Below are positions 1 to 6,658 of a stretch of 13,971 bases of DNA, piece after piece; the stretch's first letter is position 1, and every line of letters starts with the position of its first letter. This DNA is from Gonium pectorale. Lineage: Eukaryota > Chlorophyta > Chlorophyceae > Chlamydomonadales > Volvocaceae. The stretch is taken from assembly GCA_001584585.1 (NCBI GenBank), contig LSYV01000030.1, positions 803,290 to 817,260 on the forward strand, written 5' to 3'. Below the pieces are notes generated by a model, which was not told the DNA's origin, made no database searches, and saw nothing but the letters and a program-made list of their open reading frames with translations. The translations under genes and the position numbers were made by a program.

Positions 1-1
1 G

Positions 2-382
2 CGGTCAGGGCTGTTGCGGGAGGCGGCGGCCGGGCTCCGCTCGTGCGGCGACCAGGACATGGCGGCGCATGCGGAGAGCCTTGCGGCGTACCTGGAGCTG
101 GGCGGCGACAGCGCATGTGAGGCTCTGCTGCAGGCGGCCCCTCCGCCCGCGCCGCTGGCCTCCGCCCTGCCGCCGCCGACCGAGGCGCGGCGCCTGCTGC
201 CCGGCCTGTGCGCCAATCCGCGCTGCGCCAACCTGGCGGGCGACAGCGAGGCGGACCTGACGCTCAAGGCGTGCGCAGGGTGCGGGGCTGTGGACTACTG
301 CTGCCGGCCCTGCCAGACGGCGCACTGGCGGGCGGGGCACAAGGGGGAGTGCGGCCGGATGCGCGGCAACGGGGGGCGCTGA
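2..382 (+). CDS. MYND-finger protein, copy A (3' end of gene only)
   Basis: C-terminal part of a MYND-type zinc finger protein; the rest lies left of the window. The frame is open from base 2 to the TGA at 380-382. The last ~125 residues align with the end of copy C: an Ala/Leu-rich helical stretch, a Pro/Ala-rich linker, then the finger (209-352). Finger ligands read in order: CANPRC pair, CAGC pair, YC-x3-C pair, then CQ-x3-W-x3-H-x3-C, giving the C6HC set of the MYND family. MYND domains bind proteins, typically proline-rich peptides, and not DNA; the partner here is unknown. A short Arg/Gly tail follows. Bases 238-383 are identical to 9701-9846 of copy C, including silent positions. GC-ending codons dominate. 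The family and frame are secure; the full gene structure is not visible. Confidence 0.9.
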   Translation, partial: RSGLLREAAAGLRSCGDQDMAAHAESLAAYLELGGDSACEALLQAAPPPAPLASALPPPTEARRLLPGLCANPRCANLAGDSEADLTLKACAGCGAVDYCCRPCQTAHWRAGHKGECGRMRGNGGR

Positions 383-438
383 GCGGGATTGCGGCTGAAC
401 TTAGGATACCAGCACTCTGGTGCCCGTCCTCGATGGGC

Positions 439-443
439 TGTAA
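439..443 (+). promoter_or_regulatory. Probable polyadenylation signal TGTAA for copy A
   Basis: TGTAA, the usual green-algal polyadenylation signal, lies 57 bases after the stop codon of copy A. Cleavage would be expected 10-20 bases downstream. A five-base motif also occurs by chance, so this rests on position and strand. A second TGTAA (1905-1909) sits further out, at a place conserved in the flank of copy C. Confidence 0.5.
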
Positions 444-957
444 GGGTGTGGCCTGTCTTTATGTCCCAGCCGCGGGTCCTGTTGATGCCTGGGTTCACAT
501 GTGATTTTTCTCCTGTGGAAAGGATGTGATGATTTCTCGTTGCGTCGTAGCCCTTTTTTGTCCGAGCTGACGTCCGGGTTGATGCCCGGGTGGGGTTGTG
601 TGCGATGATGGCTCGTTAAAGCCTGGCCGCGGCGGGGTGCGGGGCGGTGCAGGCCCGTCGCGGCCGGACAGGGCATGAGAGTGCCTTTCAGGACAAGTAC
701 ACCAGGGATGGGCCACACGGGCCCCGGTTGGCCGCCCGGGTGAGTGGCGTGGTGCCAGCGTGTGGCGACGATGGTATGTAGCAGCTATCCGCCCGTAAGG
801 TGCTTGGCAGGTTGAGCGGAGCCTCAGCGGCGTGAGCGGCTGACGCGGCCTACGGTCCGCGCTTTGCTGTCGGCGTGCGTGGTGGATTCGCAGGTGTGGG
901 TGGTGGTGCAGGCTACGTACCCTGCCAGTGATGATGTGGCTTTCAGTGACAGTGAAT

Positions 958-1078
958 TGGAGCGAGGGGCATACAAGCAGTGGGGAGGACAAGGAGGGTG
1001 GCGAGGAGGAGGGGGAGGCGGAGGGGAGGAGTAGCAGGGCGTATGCGGGAGGAGGGGGAAGAGGAGCAGGCTGGCCCA
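958..1078 (+). repeat. Purine-rich low-complexity tract
   Basis: This strand is almost entirely G and A for about 100 bases (GGA/GGAGG-like repeats), broken by a few pyrimidines around 1030-1045. Such polypurine tracts can form triplex structures and often vary in length. The long open frame on the opposite strand here (495-1190) follows from this composition. Confidence 0.6.
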
Positions 1079-1880
1079 CTGGGTTGGACGGCCGCAGCAG
1101 CCCAGGCACTTCGCTTCCAATAACAGCATCGACGGACACGACGCCTTCCTGCGTGTTGAACCTATACCTCAAATTCATAGCAATTAGCATCAGCTACAGT
1201 ATCGGAACGGCGCCGGAAAGGTTTGGGGCCTGTTCCGGGCGTCCCCGGAAGGTTTTTGGGTCCCTAGGGGCCCATTCCGGGGGACAGCTGAGGAGGACAA
1301 AACGAGTCGGGCCGGGGAGCTCCGAGAGTTTAGGTGTGCCCCATGTCGAACCCTGGTTCACGTCATGCCCGCTACAGGGCAGCCCCCTGGCTGAAGCCTC
1401 TGGGCACCAGCGCACTCGACATGGCTAGGGAGGTCCTCCAGCCGAGGCGGTCTTGAGGCATGCTTGGGGCGTTGGGCTGTGGACCCGTGGGTCGGACAAC
1501 CGAGCAGGTTGTGCCGGGTATCTCACAGGCACGAAGTGTATGTCTATGTTAGGTCTCGCATGTTGACATGGCATTGCAGATGACGACTTGTGGCGCCCCA
1601 GGGGGCCTTAGTCACTGGGTCACAGCGTAAGAAGGATCAAGGCGTGGCTCCAGCGGTAGCAGGTTAGCAGCCGCCTCACGAGCAGCGGCTCCCGGACACA
1701 CTGACGTACTCCTTGTCCTCCCATGCTGCGGTCTTAGCCGCAGGGCTCCCGTTGCCTCGCGTGAGTGCCGCCTGTCTGTGTTTGGTTGGCTGCCGGGGTG
1801 CGCTGGGTTGGGCCAGAGTTTCAATGATTTTCTCCACCGGGAGGGCTGCTCTGTCCCTCTCCATACGGTATCTTGGCCCA

Positions 1881-1917
1881 TCCTCTGGTTTCCCAGCTAT
1901 AACCTGTAACCAGAGGA
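1881..1917. repeat. Inverted repeat, 10-bp perfect arms
   Basis: TCCTCTGGTT (1881-1890) and AACCAGAGGA (1908-1917) are perfect reverse complements separated by 17 bases. The equivalent place in the flank of copy C (10873-10885) holds the tight palindrome CCTCTG-C-CAGAGG. It may be a transcript hairpin or a repeat-element end; no function is evident. Confidence 0.6.
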
Positions 1918-2042
1918 GTGGAGAACTGGCCATGCACCTCGATCACGCCTTGCCTGGACGCCGCATTGGCCGCCGCTGCGGCTCCGCCGGGGCACGGGCT
2001 TTGCTCTGCGAGCTGCGTCCTGTGCTTGGCCAGCCTGGCACC

Positions 2043-2140
2043 GCGTGGTGAAGCTGCGTGAGTCGGCACCGCAAAACGCGCGGTAGAAGGCCGCCAAACA
2101 TCCGACCGGCCAACCAGGGTCGGCTCCTGACCGCATACAC
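2043..2140 (+). repeat. Distal flank block, copy 1 of 3
   Basis: Ends in a GAAGGCCGCC...CCGACCGGCCAACCAG-GTCGG...CCGCATACAC pattern that recurs at 5260-5366 and 11000-11110. It lies about 1.7 kb after the stop of copy A and about 235 bases before the ATG of copy B. It marks a shared boundary of the duplicated units and may contain promoter sequence for copy B. Confidence 0.65.
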
Positions 2141-2374
2141 TAGCTGCCCCAATGCCGACCTTTCCGTATCCGCGGATGGGTGCACATGGCGCCGCGTGCG
2201 CCCGCGCGCGGCCGAACCATGCACGCACTGCCAGTCCCGCTTTTTCTTCTGTGGTAAGGTGGCAGGATGAGAGTGAAGAAAGGGCACAGACATCAGGAGG
2301 GATAGATGACCCTCCCGTGGCGAGATCCACCTTAACCCTGCCGCCTGCCCTATCTGCTGCGCACCACGGCAGCC

Positions 2375-5130
2375 ATGACCAAACACCGACGGCACGCGCA
2401 CGAAGGGAAGGCTCCCTGCACCTGGAGACCACAGAACAGGAAGGCAGGACGACGGAAACAACGGTTAGGAGGAGACGAACGCCACGACAGGAGAGAAGGG
2501 GCCGTCGCGCCTCTGTTCCCCGCGCCTTCAGAGCAGAGTCAGGATGGCCGAGAGGGCGGCTCAACGCAACCCCTGTCGCGGCTGCGCACCTCAGAGCTCC
2601 GGGCCATCCACGAGAGCCTGCAGGCGGTGATGCATGTTCTTGACGATGAGCACGCTTCGCCGCAGTATCCCGCCCTCCACCTAGCCGTGTGCGGCCCGGC
2701 GCGGGGGCCGCTGCTGTGCCTCCTGTCCGTGGTACTGCGCCTGCGACCCCACGATCTGAGCGGTGGGGCCGCGAGGCAGGAGCTGGTTTGCAGAATCGCG
2801 CGTCAGGGTGTTTTCACCGCTACCAGCGTGCTGCAGCTACCGGGCACGGTTGAGGGTCGCGGCGTGGCCCGCGGCTTCCTGTTCGCGCTCCTCGGCAGCA
2901 AGGCGCTGCACGCCGCCAGCCGCCAGCTGGCAGCGCTGGTGGACTCCGTCGAGGCTGCGGCAGTGGACATTGAAGCAGCGGGAGAGGAGCCGGCGGCAAA
3001 CCTGCACTTGCAGAGGTACACGTGCGGCCTGCGGATCATGGTGCACACCTCCATCAACACGGCCTGCACCATCGCGATGACGTCATCTCCTGACGAGGGG
3101 CGGGGCCTATGTGCAGAGCTGGTTGCCGTACTGGAGGACAGCTGGCTGGTTGCTGGAGCACGCGGCGAAGGCGGTGCGTGCAACCCCCGGGCCCTGGTGT
3201 CAAACACGGCAGGGTTCGCCACGAGGGCATACGATAGTCTCTGGCGGCTGCACAAATGGTCGTGCTCAGATGGCGGGGAGGATGCCGCACGGCTTGCCGC
3301 GCGCCTGCAGGTTGTGGCGTCGGGTCGCTGCGTGCAGCACGCGGCTCGCTGCATGGGCCTGGCGGTGCTGTGTGACGCCGACGGCGGCTCCGCGTACGGC
3401 CTGCCGCCCGAGGTGCTTGCCCTGCTCCACACAGAACAGAGCCCGGCGGGCGGGGAAATGAGCGAGGACGCTGCGACGCAGCTCCGGGCCATGGTGTGCA
3501 TGATGCAGCTGGGGGACGCTGCGCCGCCGGTCAGGCGCGGGGCCCTGGTGCTGGCGATGCGGGTCGGCTGGCTGGCGGTGGCCTCGGCGCAGAGCCGCGC
3601 CGCTAGGGAGGGAGGCGTTGGTGGCAATGACGATGCCGCTAGCGGCAGCAGCGGAGTTTCGCCACCGGCGGCCATGGCGGCTCCTGGGCCCCGTCGGTCC
3701 GTGCCACAGGAGGAGGTCTTTCCTCTGGCCGCTGATGCACTTCGCGCGGCCTGGCGCTTCCTGGCGCTGCCCCGGGCCGTAGCGCAGGCGGCGTCAGCAG
3801 CGGCGGTGGCGGAGGCGGCGGACTGGTGGCGGCTGGCGGCGGCGGTCGTGGACCGGGCAGTGCCGTGTTCAGCGGGCGATGCTGGGATGCTGGGTCTGGC
3901 CTCCCTCGGTTCAAGCCTGGCAGCGGTTTGGGGTCTGCTGCCCGGCTGCGGTGAGTTGCAGTTTGGTGACGTCCAGCGGTGGGGAGTCCGTGACAGTGTA
4001 AACGTGCTGCGCCTTAGGCGACCACGAATTGTGAAGATGGCTGCAGCTTTTGAAAATGCACGTTGCCTGGGGCACACTTGAGTTGCCGCCCCATTGGGAT
4101 TCGCGTGGGCTGCGCGGTAAGCCACCGTGGTATAATGCCCTGCTTTGGGAACCATTTCCGATGCAACGCCGGTCGCCTCATGAAAGTGCGCTAAGACTTG
4201 GCTAATTAGGCATGCACCCGTTTACGATCGGCGCCCGAACCTTTCCCGCATACAACAGGCGTGCTGTCCCTCCCGGCCGAGCCGCCTCCCGCACTCGCGG
4301 CAGCGCTGGACGGCGGCCTGCTGTGCTGCCTGGAGCTCCTGCTGCGCCGCGCCGGCAGGGACCCGCAGGGTTCGGAAGCCACGCTGCTGCAAGGTCTGGG
4401 GCGCCGTGTTTTCGGAAATTGCCAGAGCTTCTGGTCTTACCTGGTGCCGCTGCTGGCGTACGGCGAGCCGCGCCAGGCGGCGGCGCTGCTGGCGACGATG
4501 CGAAAGGTGCTGCGGACCGTCGATTCTCGGGCCTTAGAGTCCGATGAAAATGAGGCTGGCGAGCCGAACAGCCATGACGGCCTCTTCTTACTTTTCACGG
4601 GCGCACCCGCCTGCTTCTTTACGGCGGTGAGGGCGCAGGAGGAGGAGGCGGTTGCGGCGGCCGTGGCCCCTGGGGCTGAGCCCCCCTCGCCCGCCTCACA
4701 ACAGCTGCTGATCCTGATGTCCTGCGCCGCTTGCGAGTGGCTGCCGGAGCTGTCGCAGTCGCTGTCGCAGCTCCTCCTGTCCAACCGCATGGCAAGCCCG
4801 GCGCTTCTCTCTGTGCTGCTCATGTGGCTGCCGCTGCTGGCTGGCCGCTGTGGTCTTCAGCAGCCCTGTGCGACGGCCGACAGGAGCCTGCTCGGCGACG
4901 ACGCGGGTGACGGGGCCAGCGGCAGCGGCGAGGCTGCGGGCGACGGGGGCTGGCGAGCGCTGCTGATAGAGGAGATGGGTGCGGTGCCGCTGCTGGACGC
5001 CTCGCTGCGGATGGTGCCGCGGGCGGCTGAGCTGCAGCCGGAGAGCCGGGTGCCGCTCCTGCGCAGCAGCCTCGTGGCTGCGTGCTGCGCCGTCGCTGCG
5101 GTCTCCATGACCAGGGGAAAACCTCCATGA
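2375..5130 (+). CDS. MYND-family paralog, copy B, lacking the MYND finger (two exons)
   Basis: Exon 1 is 2375-3950 and exon 2 is 4259-5130, phase 1 junction, giving 815 residues. Its body aligns with copy C almost throughout, so the family is certain; biochemical function is unknown. Order: basic low-complexity N-terminus (about 1-70), conserved start of the body (RLRTSELRAI), Leu/Ala-rich helical region, Gly/Ser-rich loop near 410-425, tryptophan-containing helical stretch (ADWWRLAAAV), splice junction, then exon 2 with FWSYLVPLLAYGEPRQ, CAACEWLPELSQSLSQ and LLDASLRM. Homology to copy C stops near 5100, inside a 20-bp tandem repeat, and TGA follows at 5128-5130, so about 150 C-terminal residues including the finger are missing. 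The ATG at 2375 is the first after an in-frame stop (2333-2335); a conserved in-frame ATG at 2630 would give 730 residues. Residues near 3146-3176 are read in a shifted frame relative to copy C. It may be a functional truncated protein or a young pseudogene. Confidence 0.75.
3951..4258 (+). other. Intron of copy B (308 bp, phase 1)
   Basis: Donor GTGAGT at 3951 and acceptor ACAACAG ending at 4258. Splicing joins ...LPGC to VLSLPAEPP through one split codon. The intron of copy C has the same donor, phase and position. The first 116 bases match copy C at 110 positions and stay in frame to a TGA at 4079-4081, but only about half the codons there end in G or C, unlike the exon. A weaker donor (GTTGCC, 4062) would also keep phase. 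B alone carries a TGTAA (3997-4001; TGTGA in C). The GTGAGT model is preferred. Confidence 0.75.
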
Positions 5131-5142
5131 CCAGAGGAAGTA
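5103..5142 (+). repeat. 20-bp tandem duplication at the truncation point of copy B
   Basis: The unit starting CTCCATGACCAG (5103-5122) is repeated at 5123-5142 with few changes. It sits exactly where alignment to copy C ends, and its second unit supplies the stop codon. Short tandem duplications at a homology break are typical scars of deletion or end-joining repair. Confidence 0.7.
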
Positions 5143-5259
5143 AAAAGAAGTATGCACGCTCCTTGATTTCGCCCAAGCATACCCCCCACGTTCATCGACC
5201 GGGCGATGTGGCCCCGCCGCGGGGCAGGCTATGTGCACGTCTGCATGGCCCGCCAGCCC

Positions 5260-5366
5260 GGGCGCCGCGCTCCGCAGCTGCTGCGTGCAGTTTTGGCAGA
5301 TGCGTGGTCGAAGGCTGCCGGCCGGCCAACCAGTGTCGGGCCCTGGCCGCGCACACACAGCAGCCG
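5260..5366 (+). repeat. Distal flank block, copy 2 of 3
   Basis: Matches 2043-2140 and 11000-11110, with the core GGCCGGCCAACCAGTGTCGG at 5320-5339. It begins only about 130-160 bases after the stop of copy B, against about 1.7 kb after copy A and 1.2 kb after copy C. This shows that flank sequence is missing behind copy B. Confidence 0.65.
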
Positions 5367-6583
5367 CTGCTCGGCCGTGGCAGCCCGCTGGTGGGCCTCG
5401 GTCCCCTGCGCGGCACCCGAACGACGACGAAACTACTCTGTTGTACGGATTTGCCTCATCCGCGCATCTGTACCATCCGTGCATTATGGAAACGGCGTTT
5501 TCATAGTGCACGGGCCTCAACGCCCATTGATGTCGGCGCTGGTGCAGCCCCTATTGGTGGCCATGCTGGTGGCCTTAGGCGGCGGGCCTCAGGGTGCTCT
5601 CGTCCATCGGCACTGCACGGCCCACCCCAAGTAGGGCAAACCATACAGCAAACCTGAGCTCTCCAGCGGGCCCGCTCCCCCCTGGAGTGATACGCCGCGC
5701 GCCGTTAGGATAGTGAGGGATTGCAACATTCAGCATATGAATTCCCTTCGGCCCCGAGTGCGAATTTAAAGCCTACTAAGAGCAGTTTTGATAGCGGGGC
5801 TGCCGGTCCGTGCTCCAGGGGAGAGCGGTGCTCCAGGGGGGGGGGATGAGAGCGTTCGGGCCAGTAGGGCAAAGCAGTATAGCACTGTGAAGCAAACATC
5901 AGGGTCCAAAAAAGAGAGAAACATGCACAGAAAGAGGGAGCCCGCCTCTACGGCCATACAAGCCCGACGGCGCGACGTTTCCATTAGGGCGGGCGGGTAC
6001 AGAGCAAGACATGTGACGTTCGTCCCGCCCCCCAAAAGACAGGTCCACACGAGCGTGAGGTCCTCGTATCGGCTCGCCGTTTTTTTTTCGTGCGGCAGCA
6101 GGCGCAACGCCAACAAGGAACACCTTTACACAGAGGGAGGCGGCCACAACTGAGCCGTCAGCCCCTTGATCCCATCGCCTGTCGCGGGCACAGCCCACGC
6201 CCACCGTGGGTGCTCAAGCCGCTAGCCAGAGAATGCATGTTGCCAGCCCTCCGAGCCGCGTATGGGAGAGCGCAGCTGCACATCCCCCGTGTGAGCAAGC
6301 CCGGCACGAGTTTCCCTCTCGCGGCCCCGGTAAAGCGGGCGGTCAGCGCGCACCCGATGGGCCGGCGACATAACTACCAAACATGTTGTGAGTCAGCGAG
6401 TCAAAGCCCACCGTGTGCCGTACGGGTACGTACGGATGCTCGACATCAAGTGGCCCGGCGATGGCAGAGATTAGGCCATGTCCAGGAGGAGGAGTGTTTC
6501 CTCGTATTGTCGAATGAATCAACATGCATTCGCGTTAGGAAGTTCCACAAAAGATGGCTTGACGTTTTGCACGAGACGGTAGG

Positions 6584-6609
6584 ATAAACATATGAGCAAA
6601 TTAATTATG
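6584..6609 (+). promoter_or_regulatory. AT-rich candidate core promoter of copy C
   Basis: An AT-rich patch (ATAAACATATGAGC, then AAATTAATTATG) in otherwise GC-rich DNA, 50-75 bases before the first possible start of copy C. It resembles a TATA region by composition and distance only; copy B has no counterpart. Confidence 0.35.
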
Positions 6610-6658
6610 TAGTGGAGCCATTTAGGCGAAAGGACTGCTCTTGCCCGCTGTTGTGTGA

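Larger units (their letters stand above)
580..2140 (+). repeat. 3'-flank paralogous region, copy A version
   Basis: Collinear blocks align by eye with 10015-11110 downstream of copy C. Best blocks: about 580-700 with 10028-10150; 715-770 with 10350-10410; 795-865 with 10437-10535; 1440-1500 with 10680-10755, sharing GAGGCGGTCTTGAGGCATGC; 1635-1680 with 10822-10855; 1880-1920 with 10866-10885; and 2080-2140 with 11035-11110. Unmatched stretches between them, such as about 870-1310 here, point to insertions or deletions. The order is the same on both sides, so the flank was duplicated together with the gene. It encodes nothing recognisable. Confidence 0.65.
383..2374. other. Spacer between copies A and B; no gene recognised
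   Basis: About 2 kb without a credible gene. Open frames here are short, lack the codon bias of the MYND exons and match no family I know. The spacer holds the 3' UTR of copy A, a purine-rich tract, an imperfect direct repeat (about 1212-1285), a 10-bp-arm inverted repeat, and several blocks homologous to the flank of copy C. The promoter of copy B should lie in its last few hundred bases, but I see no TATA box or other clear element. Confidence 0.6.
5131..6658. other. Spacer between copies B and C; no gene recognised
   Basis: About 1.5 kb. The first 240 bases hold the distal flank block. After that there is no credible coding region. Notable points: no TGTAA on the plus strand across the whole spacer; two similar short stretches (AAGTAGGGCAAACCATACAG near 5629 and CAGTAGGGCAAAGCAGTATA near 5862); a GTGCTCCAGGGG direct repeat near 5811 and 5829; a G10 run (5836-5845) and a T9 run (6080-6088). 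The right end becomes AT-rich and is the likely promoter of copy C. Confidence 0.55.

Noticed and set aside
495..1190. 231-codon open frame on the minus strand
   Set aside because: Arises from the purine-rich tract and repeats; Pro/Ser-rich translation and no conserved counterpart in the flank of copy C.
1345..1375. tRNA B-box-like TCGAACC on the plus strand
   Set aside because: No matching acceptor stem or A box at the right distance on either strand; no tRNA found in the window.
2803..4155. 450-codon open frame on the minus strand opposite exon 1 of copy B
   Set aside because: It is antisense to a body conserved with copy C, crosses the intron border, and its composition (Ala/Ser/Arg/Pro) is the expected shadow of GC-ending codons on the plus strand.
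5788..6153. 121-codon open frame in the B-C spacer
   Set aside because: Crosses homopolymer runs, has mixed codon use and no counterpart upstream of copy B.
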